DNA of 64,000 nt from Hofstenia miamia. Lineage: Eukaryota; Xenacoelomorpha; Acoela; Hofsteniidae. A program made the translations under genes and the position numbers. The notes under the pieces are model-generated. The model did not search any database and had not been told where the DNA came from. It worked only from the letters and a program-made list of their open reading frames with translations. The stretch spans positions 909,379 to 973,378 of the forward strand of contig CABFPE010000030.1 in the NCBI GenBank assembly GCA_900660155.1. Reading direction: 5' to 3'. This document shows, piece after piece, positions 38,945 to 51,528 of the stretch (position 1 is its first letter; every line of letters starts with the position of its first letter).

Positions 38945-41900
38945 TCTAGGGCCTACAAAACTAAACATTGACTACAAATCTATGTCAAATGCATCGAATT
39001 TCACTTTAATTGTTACCATTTCATTGGTATAGAGTATTTTCAACTATTTTAAATTTTTAGTGAACACCTGATAATTGTAAAATTCTGATTTAATGTTTGA
39101 TTTGAACAAGTCTGAATCAAATTTGTTTGTATTTTCAATTTACTGCAATTATAGAACAAATTGTGATGCAATGCCGCCAAATTTGATTCTTCACAGTAAT
39201 GCAGTAATAAAGAAAATTTTCAGGTGCAGTTGTGAATACATGTGAGAATTTCTCATGTCATATGTGATGTGTGATCAAAATTTGGATTCAGTTGAAGAAT
39301 TACTGATCTAGATAGAGTAGACTCGATATTTTAATACTAATAGTCATTAACATTAATGCAATATGGTTACTGATAAGTAATGTTCTATATTATAAGGACA
39401 CATCCCACCAGAAATTCCTAGATCCGCAATTGGGGGCTGATACTGATGCCTATTTTTACAAAAAGCTTTTTGAAAAAGAAAAACCAAGGTAGAAAACTTA
39501 CACAAAATGCAATCGTCTGTTTTTAGTAGCAAATCGATTGATGACATCTTGAATGCCAAATTTAAAATCGCTATGTGTATAGATAAGAGGAAGACTAGTG
39601 AGTCTACTTTCGTAATTGAATTTCTCAGGTACGTTTTCAAAATCCTTAAAGCTGAAAAGGAATATTTGGCTTTAAACTTTGTGACAGAAGTGTGGCAAAA
39701 ATCTGGAGAAAGGCTTAAATTAGTAGCCGAAAGATGGGATCATAGCATTCCAATGCTTCAATTGCTGTTTTTGAGCAATCAGTAGCCAGCTCGTTGGTCA
39801 ATTTCTGTATCCAAAGCTCAAATTCGCTATTAAAAGAAAAAAAATCGCCCTTAAAATCAAGATAGAGAATCACACAATCACAAAATTCTTCTGGCGAGAG
39901 AGTAGATTAGATTTCAGGTAAGCAGGGACACAGACTTTACATAAATATTATGTGAAAATGGTTTGGGTAAATTAGTTCGGCAAACGTTATTAAGCGATTG
40001 TAAATTATAGTGAACTATTTTCAATTTTGAGGAAAGGAGAACATTTTTAACTAAATGTTCGCAGCTGACTTCTTTACTACGGGAGAATCTAACAAATTGT
40101 CACCACTCTGTAATGTTTTATAGTCTACAGTCAACTAAAAATGTTTTGGAAATGTTTGTATGTACAAAACACAGTAGTATTGGATTATTACAATGTATAT
40201 AGCGCAAGTAAAAAAAAGTTACCACTTTTAAAAGTTTAGGATTTTATCTAAAGTTACTAGATGGCACTGGTATAATTAACAGTTCAAAATATTGCCAAAT
40301 ACTCGAGGAATTTGTACCATACGCAATCTGATTACATCCCGAATCATGGATCTTAGAACAAGATGGAGCAACCTCAAAATTGACAAAACTTGAGCCATAT
40401 AATATACAAAATGTGGGTTTTCTCAATATATATGAAACGTTACTTACACACCGTTTAGTTCTGACAACATAAATCATTTTTCAGCTTTACACCAATGTTA
40501 ATTTACAATTTATTCAGCATTATTATACATCAAGTAATTTCACCAAGTGTGTTTATTGGCAACATATTCTCTTGTATACTTCCACGTGTTTTTCATAAAA
40601 ATGAAAAATATTGGAAGTGTTTGACAATTAGAATTTTACTTAGTCGTGTTTAGCAATAAGTGATATTTACTCAAATTTCTTAAATACTAAAATTTAAAGT
40701 TTATAGCAGCATTTTATTAATTTTGAAAGTTGTTTATGGGGAAATTACACAAAATTGTTATGCAACAGTATGCATTATTTTGTCAAAAATGAAAAATACA
40801 CAGAAAATTCCATTTTATAGAGAGAAATTCTCTAATGCTAAAGATCAATTTATTGATTCTAAGCGAATTTAAGTTGATTTTTACTATAAATTTCAAAATA
40901 AGTATCAACAAAATAAATTTTAATGTGACCAATTGAACTATTATTCACTGAATATTACTTGTCTCTTTGTTTAATATTCTAGTTATCTCTGGACCATTAA
41001 GAGCAGAATAATGCTATTTACTTCTTTGATTGCTTCACAATTGCTTAAATACTTTTTGAACTGTTTTTTCAAAAACTGTCTCTTCTACAAAAAGTATTGT
41101 GCAAACGTTTAGCAACACCTATATAAATAGGATTTTCTATGAAAATCCAAAAAAGTCACCATATTTATGCAAACTGTACATCTTAAGACATCAGTACACA
41201 CTACTTAATGTCCCTTACAACAAAATCAAAAGAAAACATTCATTAGAATTCAATATTTTTTGCAAAATCGTAAATTCTCAATATAAGAAGCAATTTACTG
41301 AATCACTTAATTAAACAGCTTCTGACAATGATCAGCATATAAACTTATAAAGTTACTTTTTTCAAGTGTGAATTATAACTATTTCTACAAATTATTTTCA
41401 TACTTATCTAAAGGCTAAGTGTGTCATTTATTTGTATACTCATTCATGTTTTCTACAATGTAATTTTTCCTGCCTGTTCCATTTCCAATGAAACTTAGCA
41501 ACGTTATCACCAACTAAAAGTATTGAATTTTCTTAATGGCAAGAGAGTAGTTTTAAGAGGTTATACACCTATTTAACACACTGAATTTCTGATAAATTAA
41601 TATATACTTTGTTATACATGTAGTCTTAACATTTCTAACAGCTTTATGTAACATGATGCAAATTTGTTGATTCCTCGGATATAGCACCTAAGACCTTTAA
41701 ATATTTGTAAACATGTTAGAATGGCAGGTTGAAATGAACCTTACCTACATGTAAACTGTCAAATGTGCTCAACGATTTCAAATATTTCTTGCTTAATTTC
41801 GAAATTTCAAAATCAACTTAGATATTGGTAGTACTAGGAGCTAAGGAACAATATTATTATTGCAGAACTGAGGTCGTTCCTAGCAAAGCTTAAATTTTTG

Positions 41901-42600
41901 AATATAAAAAGATTCGATGCAAAATTTGTTTCCCATGGAATTATTATTGGAGGGAGTGTGGGGGCGGGGCTCCAGCCCTGCTTGCTACCCTTGTTTCTTA
42001 GCCTCTGGGTTACGCACAAAAACGTTCCAAAACTTAAATAAATGTTTCAATGAAAGTTAACAATTCTTAACATGGTTTGCAGAGGTTTTAACCACAATCC
42101 TACCCGAAATCTGTCCATATTTCAGGATATGTTTACCTGACTAAACCCAACGTCCCGACCTAAAAATCAACTAATAAATTTTGATCCAATCAGCTGAGGC
42201 TCTATTGAGTCTCTAATGTGTTTTACCCAACTCATTTGTGTATCAAGATGTGAACCAAATATAACCCAAATAACTTATGATCCAACTTGACCCGTAGAAC
42301 TGTTACCCTCGACACGACATATGGGTCAAATTTCAAAAATTGATCCAAGAAAAACGCATTTTTTACTGCAAGACGAAGCTAAAACATTGTATAATAAATA
42401 AGTATAAATACAAAATATAAAATATTGAAAGCCTTACTTGTTAATTTTGTGAAGGAGGACATTTCACTCGATATTTTCAAAACATATTGAAAGAACAGAG
42501 CCTAAAAATGAATTTCACCAACTTAGTTTTTACAATTTTTCATTTTTGTGAACAAAAAAAGTTCGATTTAGCAAAAATTCAATTTTGAAAATCTGATGGG
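38945..42600. other. AT-rich stretch, no gene supported
   Basis: A plus-strand open frame at 39507-39785 (QSSVFSSKSIDDILNAKFKI and onward) includes a CTCAG|GTACGT donor-like site but matches nothing I know. A patch at 42,070-42,330 with repeated GACCC/AACCC words may be a decayed short element. No other structure was recognised. Confidence 0.35.
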
Positions 42601-42613
42601 GAGACAATCCATG

Positions 42614-42952
42614 CTAACGTGACAACGAGCCAAGCTTCTAACGAACCGAGCCAAGATGAGCGTGAGCACTGCATTGGATATACAACGAGCCCAAAACCAG
42701 CCATTATTAAGCCAAGGAAATTTATAGTTCTGCTTTTTAATGTATTTATGCAGATTTTTCATATTTTTTCATTCAATATACCTTATTTTACATTTTGTTC
42801 TAAAATGTGTTATAGTAATAGAAAGAGATATGTAAACAATTCTGAGAGTGCTACATTTTTTAAAAAAAAGATCAAACTAAAACGACCCTCATTTAATAGT
42901 TTAATGTGCAAGCTGAGCCGAGCTTAACAATTTGGGCTCGTTGACAAGTCTG
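42614..42952 (+). mobile_element. hAT-type MITE, GAGCC family, copy 3
   Basis: The right end is GGCTCGTTGACAAGTCTG, identical to copy 1; the left end is CTAACGTGACAACGAGCC. Flanking 8-mers are AATCCATG (42606-42613) and ATTCCATG (42953-42960), one mismatch. Pentamer-rich subterminal zones and the internal blocks GGATATACAACGAGCCCAAA and TTTATAGTTCTGCTT are shared with copy 1. Non-coding, non-autonomous. Confidence 0.83.
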
Positions 42953-43628
42953 ATTCCATGTCACCATTTCCATACCCTTGCGTTCGGCATTGGACCCAAC
43001 CACCATATTTGAAAGGTGAAATATGTACAATGGTTATTTTCATTGAACATCAGGTCATATGTTCTTAACAACTGAATCCATCAAATTCTATCAACAACAT
43101 TTTGATTGTGATCTGACAGTAACGGGAGACAAATGTTAGTCTCAAAAGTTTCTAAAAGTTTATTTCAATAGATATTTGCAAATGCGCACTAAGTATTAAG
43201 AAGTTAGTACGTTCTGCGAACATTGATGGAGACTTCTAGATTGCAAAATTTCGGATGAAAGATACGATTCAAATAAACCATAAATCGTATTTAACCCTTC
43301 ACGTCGTTACTTTTAAGATATGGCCATCATCGTTGGGGTAACTTTTTTACCCGACCTTATAAATTCCATATTATATAATATAAAATAAATTTAATGAATT
43401 GTGTTCAATCTACATAAATTCTTTCACTTATAGCATGCAGTTTACAACAAAATTGGAAAGCTTGTAACATTTTCTGTAATATTTTGTAAATATTTGCATG
43501 AGAAAAAGCATCTTCTCCATTCTTTTTCAAGTGAAGACCGTGTCTTCTTTAATATCATAGAGTCACTTATCCATTGACGCATAATCACCCATGTATTTAG
43601 ATACAGGGATTAATACAAATATTACTAC

Positions 43629-43925
43629 TAGACTTGTCAATCAGCCGAGCTTCTAATGTATCAAACCAAGCTGGGCTGAACCGAGCCGAGCCAAGCCGAG
43701 CCGAGCCGAGCCGAGCTTGAACCCGTGAACACTGCATTGGATCCACAACGATCCCAAAACGAGCCTTTATTAAGCCAAGCAAATTTGTAGTTCTATTTCT
43801 TAATTTTCTTATGCAGATTTTTATTACACTTTCATTCAATACACCTTTTTTATAATCTTATTTTAAAATGCTTCTTTAATAATAGTAAGAGCGATGTAAA
43901 AAATTTGAGAGCAAAATTAATTATG
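43629..43925 (+). mobile_element. hAT-type MITE, GAGCC family, copy 4 (right end lost)
   Basis: The left end TAGACTTGTCAATCAGCCGA matches the family TIR. The core blocks (CACTGCATTGGATCCACAAC, AAACGAGCC, TTTGTAGTTCTATTT) follow in order, but similarity stops near 43,920 before the right TIR. The left subterminal zone has grown into a near-perfect run of CCGAG pentamers at 43679-43719, longer than in the other copies. Confidence 0.75.
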
Positions 43926-43929
43926 TTAA

Positions 43930-45630
43930 AGACAAACTCATATGCCTATCTCCGGCACTTGCGCCCAGTATAATAAAAGACTTATCGTTTGTTTATTCCC
44001 CTTTTTTCTTTTATGAAGTTTGTTGCAGATTGTACTCATTGAGATACATTAAAGATATCAAGAATAGAGAACACTTACCTTTGCTCAAATATGGCCAAAG
44101 TGAAATGTTGTGAAATATAATGTTAACTGAGGAATTTTGCAAATTCTCTTGTATATAGTGCGTCGATTTTTTGCAAAGTGCCAACAATTTGTCAAAAAAT
44201 AATTTACAAGATGGCATGAAGTAAACCAAATGTCCATAACAATGTTATAAACTTGATTTAGATATAAGCTAGCTTGTTTCAATGTGACTGTATTGGGAAA
44301 TAGTAATTTCTGCATTTTATACACTAATCAGTGTAACATCTCACATTTATGGTAATTGGTTAAGTGCAAAACCAGATTGCACATTATAAAGCCAAAACCT
44401 TTTCATGATGCCTCCTTTCAAACCAGGGTGCATGTTGATATTTGAGTTAGACCGTCAACATAATGCCAAGATGTTCCAGATTTGACCTACTACTGCAATT
44501 AATATTTCTGTATATCATTTAGGGTGGTTACGAGTCAACTCGTCCGACAGTCAAGTCAAAAATTTGACGGGTGGGGTTGCTCGGCACTCTTACGACTAAT
44601 CGGGTCGCGGGTCATTCATAATTGTTAGGAAGGAAGAACACTAACAGAATTAAGGAATAATTTAGGAACTCAAACTCTTCAATCTTTAAAATTCTTAAAA
44701 ATTAATAGATTCTAATATACTTGCAATTTTTATTGACTTTGTCTTGTTTTCATTTATGCTTTTATGCTAAAACATTTTTGCGCGTATTATACTAGTAATC
44801 CTTTTTTGATTGGTTTGTGGTACGGATCATTGTTAGACAGGCCAGGTCGGGTCATAGGTTAAAAATTGAAGATACTTAATGCTCAACATTAGAGTTCAAG
44901 ATATCCTAATCTAGCTGAACTACGATCTTCAAAATATTTTCATTACTTGAATCCTGAGTCATGATTGAAAGAGCTTCATAACCAACTTCCTCAACTATTT
45001 ACCAGCAACATTAGAGATTTAAAAGGAGAGTTGCTTGTATGCAATGTAAGATATAAAATGATTTGACATAATACAGTATTTTTAATATTTGTTAGATCAA
45101 ATAACTTATTGGGGATATAAGGATGCCCCATATGGCGATAATCATAGAAATGTAGTTAATATTGTAAATAAAGCTGCTAAACATTGCTGCTATTTAGAAT
45201 TATTTGGCATTTAGGTTGATATAAAAAGTCATAAGTTTTTGTTGGTTTACTGTAAGTTCCGGTCTTTCAGCAACGTTATTAAGTATTGTGGGGTGACACG
45301 TGACAGAAACACCTCAAACGACGTAGAACCGTTAATTCTGATGTAATGTATTTGGAATTCTTAACTATAAGCAAATGTTGATGTTTTCTTACCAAACAAT
45401 TGATATATTAGTAAGAATTATCTTCTTTCACAAGCTCTGACTATCAGATCGTTTTGCGTTATCAAGCTACAAAAAAATGTGCTTTTTCGCTCTCAATAGC
45501 TTCATACAGCACTATGATATCTGAACATTAAGAATGAGAAGAATTTTAAGGTTTTCAAAAAATCCTCTGTGCTTAATTGAAATATTGTTAATACTTTACG
45601 TAATCTATACACATAGGAAGAATAATAAAT
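43930..45630. other. AT-rich stretch, no gene recognised
   Basis: A GC-richer patch with GGGTC/CGAGT words at 44,522-44,620 and GGTCGGGTCAT near 44,845 resembles the subterminal zones of the MITEs nearby, but I could not define ends. Minus-strand open frames around 44,011-44,324 have no recognisable motif. Confidence 0.35.
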
Positions 45631-45632
45631 TG

Positions 45633-46020
45633 GTATGTCCAAAAAGTCTGGAAAGTAACCTCTTGCTAAGCAAACGAACTAAGAACCAAAAATGATTATG
45701 TATTTGTTAGACAACATAACCAACATTGAATGAAATAACTCTTTCATAGTGATTTGAAGCGGTTTTAGTTCTCATACGAATTTGTCTTTTCCAAATATCT
45801 AGGAATACGTGCAACAAAGAATTGATTTCCTCACACCAAGGGCATACACAGGGATTACGTCGATAGAATCCTTGCCAACACCCGTTTCATCCGTCAGTAC
45901 TGTTATAATTTGATTAAGCTCATCTTCAATGCTGGACTGCATTCGTTCGATATTGTCACTGTTCAGGTTTGTTGACATTGACAGACGTTCGTTTCGAGGC
46001 TCATGCAGAAAAATAAATTT
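45633..46020 (-). pseudogene. Mariner-like transposon fragment
   Basis: On the minus strand, 46010-45780 reads through a stretch containing NSDNIERMQSSIEDE, then TDETGVGKDSIDVI and LGVRKSIL. This resembles the second helix-turn-helix of Mos1/mariner transposases (.ENIE.V...IE.D......IA...G.S..S...IL...LGMRK). At 45633-45655 a TIR-like TATGTCCAAAAAGTCTGGAA follows, as expected for a mariner 3' end after an internal deletion. The catalytic domain and the other TIR were not found. Confidence 0.5.
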
Positions 46021-46199
46021 TTATACCATCAACGTAGTAAATTAAGTAGCTGCGGATGTAAATGCTTGAATAAAAATGTTTCAAGATGTTGGCAAAACCA
46101 ATTGTATCCTTATGGTTACAATAAGCAGTTTTAGGTTTAAGTGTTGATTGCTTTGACCGAGTATTTAAATTTAACAGCGCTGCTCTGGAGTTTAGTACA

Positions 46200-46816
46200 A
46201 ACTGTTAATTGTGTTTCTACTGTTACGTATTGAATTGAATTTAATAAAATAAAGAAACAATTTTATCACCCGATTAGATTTAAGTGTTTGCATTCTTAAT
46301 TTAATATTTGTTTATCTTATTCAAATGTAATATGATTTAATAGGATAGGAGTTAAAGCAAATTTATTGCGCATGTATGTACACAAAAAATCTAAAAATTA
46401 ATACATGACAAAAAATTCAAATATAAGCAAATAATTAACTAGAAATGAATAAGTACAATATATAATATTATAATAAATGTTTGTGTGAATGTTTGTGTAG
46501 GTGTTCAAAGTTGGATGTATGTTTCGAATGCATGAAGTGTATTACCGTCCCCTAATGTATTTTCTAACCTTTTCATAGTTTATTTCTATTCACGTTTCAT
46601 AATCTAAATTATTCCACAATTTAACTGATATGTGATGAAAGCCATTAGAATTTTTCTCTAAACACAGAAATTTTTGCGATCGCTCATTTAATTTAATAGA
46701 GCCATTAAGGAAAAGGAGAGATATTTGTAGGGATTTGAATTTAAAAAAGATAGATAGCATATGCAGATGCATTTGGTAGAACGGAGATATTTTATATTTA
46801 TTGCGATATACTGATG
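46200..46816. repeat. 617-bp exact duplication, unit 1
   Basis: This segment is repeated at 46818-47434 without a visible difference, offset by 618 bases with a single N at 46817 between the units. The N at the seam and the apparent identity of old-looking repeat sequence point to overlapping contig ends not merged during assembly rather than a biological tandem repeat. Confidence 0.85.
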
Positions 46817-48125
46817 NAACTGTTAATTGTGTTTCTACTGTTACGTATTGAATTGAATTTAATAAAATAAAGAAACAATTTTATCACCCGATTAGATTTA
46901 AGTGTTTGCATTCTTAATTTAATATTTGTTTATCTTATTCAAATGTAATATGATTTAATAGGATAGGAGTTAAAGCAAATTTATTGCGCATGTATGTACA
47001 CAAAAAATCTAAAAATTAATACATGACAAAAAATTCAAATATAAGCAAATAATTAACTAGAAATGAATAAGTACAATATATAATATTATAATAAATGTTT
47101 GTGTGAATGTTTGTGTAGGTGTTCAAAGTTGGATGTATGTTTCGAATGCATGAAGTGTATTACCGTCCCCTAATGTATTTTCTAACCTTTTCATAGTTTA
47201 TTTCTATTCACGTTTCATAATCTAAATTATTCCACAATTTAACTGATATGTGATGAAAGCCATTAGAATTTTTCTCTAAACACAGAAATTTTTGCGATCG
47301 CTCATTTAATTTAATAGAGCCATTAAGGAAAAGGAGAGATATTTGTAGGGATTTGAATTTAAAAAAGATAGATAGCATATGCAGATGCATTTGGTAGAAC
47401 GGAGATATTTTATATTTATTGCGATATACTGATGCCTCGTTATGCTATTGTGCAAAGTTTAGAGTTTTTATACAACAATTAAATATCTTTGATAGAAGTG
47501 TGCGATGTTTCGAATTTAGGTTAATTAAAAGAAAAGAAGAGTATTGAAAATGAGACAAACAGAAAACATTTATCAGTTGTTTATGATAATCGGTTGATAT
47601 TTCGTTGCGTAAATGATAGAGATATCTAACGCTAAGTCATTTTTTTAATTTTTCTGAAAAGAAACTGTTCAAATGTTTATTCCTTATCTATTGTAACGTC
47701 GCTGGGATTCACACAAGTCCGCTTGACAACTGCACCTAGCACGTAGTACCTTGAAGCACCCCACGGTCAGTCGTAACATAACTTGATTTTTTACTGTTTA
47801 GTATTACACGCTGTTGTCTGTTTTCTAGGAAGTTTATGATTAAATTAATTATCGCCAAAATTATAATTGACAAGCATATCGTGCAAAATATCAAAATTCA
47901 TGGAATTGAATGTCTTAATTAAATCTAATAATGCGACAACACTGCATTTTTTATTAGACTTTATTTGTTGAGTAGTAGATAAAATAGCGTCTTGGGTTCT
48001 ATGGCCATTGCGAAACCCAAATTTTTTATGAGATAGAATGTCTTCAGATTTTAGGAATGCGTTTATTCTAATATACAAAAGTTTTTCAAAGGCCGCGATG
48101 CACGAGCATGGAATTACTTCCATGT
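46440..48125 (-). pseudogene. CR1/Jockey-like LINE, degraded reverse transcriptase
   Basis: On the minus strand, 48123-47845 encodes a reverse-transcriptase finger and palm portion: AAFEKLLYIRINAFL, KKFGFRNGHRTQDAI, then VVALLDLIKTFNSMN. These match the F.K..E..L, QFGFR..HST and .LDL.KAFD blocks of CR1/Jockey/L2 LINEs. It continues near 47830-47720 as FLENRQQRVILNSKKSS, then DRGVLQG (family: GVPQGS.LGPLLF), after which the frame shifts. The YADD block is not recognisable. A C-terminal piece (FKFKSLQISLLF ... HHISVKLWNNL) appears twice because of the 617-bp duplication. 5' truncated and inactive. Confidence 0.75.
46818..47434. repeat. 617-bp exact duplication, unit 2
   Basis: Second copy of 46200-46816. 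Its right edge continues into the LINE sequence (47435-48125), so this unit is the one in correct context on the right, while unit 1 is in context on the left. Confidence 0.85.
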
Positions 48126-48129
48126 TCTA

Positions 48130-50440
48130 CATTTGAACCACAGAAAACTTGGAAAGTCTTGATTTGCCAAAAAAATTACATTCTAGTTCCAAATGTGGAA
48201 ATTGCAAGAAATTTTATTATTGTTTAAAACAACAGAAACTTGTATATACCACATGTGTGAATACAAAGTTTACCATGTACATGTAATTCCTTTAACTTTA
48301 GAAAATCCTAATCAACAAATGTATGTCAGAAAGATAAAATTATACTATTTTTAAATCTAATGACCATAAAAATACTCAAGTGAATTTGTTATGCTAAAAA
48401 TTATTAGAACATTGTTGAAGAATATATACTAGGACATATTCAGCAATTTTAAGCATATTTGATTTATGCAATCTTAATGTATGATAATTGAATGTTAATG
48501 CTAAACTGCTTTTAGTTTGATTTAGAAGTATCAGCTTAATTGGACGCAATGTTGTCTACTTTTAGATAGTGGATAGTTGAATATTAAATGGAATAAAGTA
48601 ACATTGTATGCAATTACTGGCTTCTCCATGTGGCAAAAGTTTCGATCGTCCATCCTACAAAACTGGCTATATTTTCAAAATAAAACATGAAATTACAATA
48701 AGAATTACATTTTTTAATGTGGTTTATCCAAATCTAACCACGTGTGGAATATGCAAAAACATGCAAATCCCCCAGTAAAACTTCCATGTGACTTGCTTTG
48801 GAAATTACAATTTTTTCAATGTTTTTTCAACTTTAAAATCACTGGGTCTATAATATGAGGAAATTTGTTTCAAAAAGTAAATGAAAAAAAAACAAGTTTT
48901 CCGAGGTTTATTTAGCGTGACAATAATGTTATTGTGTAGTTTTATCATCTTTCTATTCATAAAGGCATTAGAATATATTCTATTATGTTGCAATATTTGT
49001 TGCCAAAATTAAGTTGAAATTTATAACTTATTGTTCAAATTGTAATCAATTTGAAAGCGTAGTCTATACACATTATATAGCGGTTAAATAAACAATTTTC
49101 AAAACCCCATGAAATTATAGTTACATTAAAATATACATATTTCACAATTATAAAAATTTCAAGAGAGTTCCCGTCGTCACGCTTAATATATTTTGGATTT
49201 ACAAATGTGAGAGACTGAAATTTTTTCGGTAAAAGTTGCGCTTGGGTAATAAATATTTCCAAGCAAAAATATTTTTTAACTTTGATTAAAATAAATTTAA
49301 ATATAAATACATGCTTCTACAGCCGCATAATCTCACCACAAAGACAAAACTAATATTTTAAAAATAATAAATTTTTTTACAAAGAAAATATAAAATGATA
49401 AAGTTTTTAATGTTGTTCATACAATGAATTGCATCTACAGTTCAGTGAACATTGATTATTCGTCATAACTTCATTGTTTGTCGGAAATGGTGTATGAAAG
49501 ATAGGTAATGTGTGTTATGAATTTCACAACATGAGGTCTAAATTAATGGTTAATAAACAAGTCATCATTAAAAATGAGATGACATTCACAATCGAAACCT
49601 CATGACCATTAACGATTACAATTTAAATAAGTGCTGTTAAAACTGTACAACAAATCACATTAGATATTTACACAAAGTATCACTATAAAATAAAATATTT
49701 TCAAGTCATATGATACTAAAATTATTCTATGCACAACATTTTTTTTTCACAAGTTAGAAAAATACCAATTGTTATCACAACATGTTTTGTACACTTTTAT
49801 TTTCGTTTTCCCCAATTTATACACTTACGTAAATGACAGATTCTGCATACTTAAAATTTTAGTCAAATAAGACGATTTATTAATCACCACCTCTGGTACA
49901 AAGAATAAAATGAAATATATACTTCTTCAATTCGGTTTTCTAGTTGAATTCAAGTATAAAATATTTATCTCGCAATATGCAAGTAATGAAACCTGATTCA
50001 ACCAAATTTTCTTATTAAACGTATTAAAATCGTAGAGAATGAGAATTTTCAATAAAATGTGAACTTGATGGAGTTTCTAATGCATAGCATTCAAGAGAAT
50101 GCCAATATATTTTGAATTTACAAGCATTTCTACTAAATTTCACCTATATAGTTTATACATTATTTAATTTAGATTCAGAATGTAATGCATTGCTACGGGT
50201 TTAATTACATTTGACATTTTTTGTTTATCATGGTTTCATTAATACATGTTTTAACACATTTGGGAAGCAATAATGTTTGGAAATTTAAAATAAATTAAAC
50301 ATGAGGAAAGGAACTCTCTTAAAATTTTTAAAATTGTGAAATATTTATTTTTAAAATATTTTAATTTCATGAGGATTTTGAAAATTGTGTATCTAACTGC
50401 TATGTAATAGTAATTTATTGCATATTTCGTGGAAAATAGA
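48130..50440. other. AT-rich stretch, no gene recognised
   Basis: Open frames here are short and composition-driven. No terminal repeats, splice-bounded exons or RNA genes were seen. Confidence 0.5.
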
Positions 50441-50444
50441 TACT

Positions 50445-50680
50445 ACTCTAATACAATAGGAAGAATTGACGCAATACCTAAAAATTGACTTTAAAGTGTT
50501 TCTATGGATGATCCATAACCTTAAGAAAACAAGTCAGAAATATCTATCTTTCTAAAACTTACAACGATAAAAATCAACTTTTTTGTGGTATACCGCGGAA
50601 AATTTATTTGTTGCTGTAAAAACGCATATTGTGATAGTCAGCGGTTGAAATAAATTTACAAAACCTGTACCGCGCTCATC
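50445..50680 (+). repeat. Dispersed repeat, copy 2 (TATACCGCGG)
   Basis: Diverged copy of the sequence at 13856-14110, sharing GATGATCCATA, CAGAAATATCTA, AAATCAACTT and TATACCGCGG in the same order and spacing. Non-coding; family unknown. Confidence 0.6.
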
Positions 50681-51528
50681 TAACAGTTATCGTCAGAGAA
50701 GTTTGCTTCCCATTTAATTTTTTAATTGATTTTAATTATTTTTTGTAAAAATAACATTACAAAAATTACTAAGTACTGGAGATTTTCCCCAACATTGAGT
50801 TCATTTTCGCATTTAGAAATTTTTTACTTGTAAAATGGATTTTGTTCCCCATTGCCATTTTGCGAAATACTATGTGTATAAGATTTGGAATGTTACCAAT
50901 TTTTGATTCGAAAAATTTTAACATGTGTGATATACAAATTTTTTGAAAAGAAACCCAACAATGGTATTTTTGGATTTAAATTTGAAGTGTGCATATTCAA
51001 ATTAAAACGTTTTGTTTTCAATTTTTGATCGAAAGCAAATATAAAATACAGAAGTCTCAAAACTTTTTAAACATCACACTCGTAAAAATATATCAAGCAA
51101 AAAATTTACATTTAGTGGAGGTCACCACTCCACATTTTAAATTTTAAGTGAATTTTCAATTTCCATTACCGCGACATTCTTAAATTTGATACGGAGTCTG
51201 ATAGGATTTCGATTAATTATACAGTTGTAAAATCAATAATATCGCTGAGTATTAAATGAAGTAAACTCGAATTATAATATTTTCTGGTTTTACTGCTCGG
51301 ATGTATGCCGAAAAAATCCGAAAACGCGGTTTTCACTCATAACCGAAAGAAATAAATGAAAACGGAGTTTTCGGTTCTTAGCAGAAACAGTCGATTAGAA
51401 TGTTATTTCCTGAAAACGATGCAGCATTCTTGAAGCAAAAAAATGCTTCCCAAGTTTAAGTGTAATTGTGTTATTTTGATTAGCAGCTTAATTTAGTGTT
51501 ACGAAAATATACACCAGAAATACGACTT

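Noticed and set aside
42568-42927. Open frames on both strands over the third GAGCC MITE
   Set aside because: They arise from the pentamer-rich ends of a non-coding MITE; the copies at other sites do not keep the frames.
43597-43839. Minus-strand frame with repeated arginine-leucine-glycine-serine-alanine units
   Set aside because: The peptide repeat is the translation of the CCGAG pentamer array in a MITE, not a repeat protein.
46590-47390. Two identical 60-residue frames suggesting tandem duplicated genes
   Set aside because: They lie in the two units of an exact duplication joined by an N, and the sequence is a LINE C-terminal remnant; an assembly artefact explains it better.
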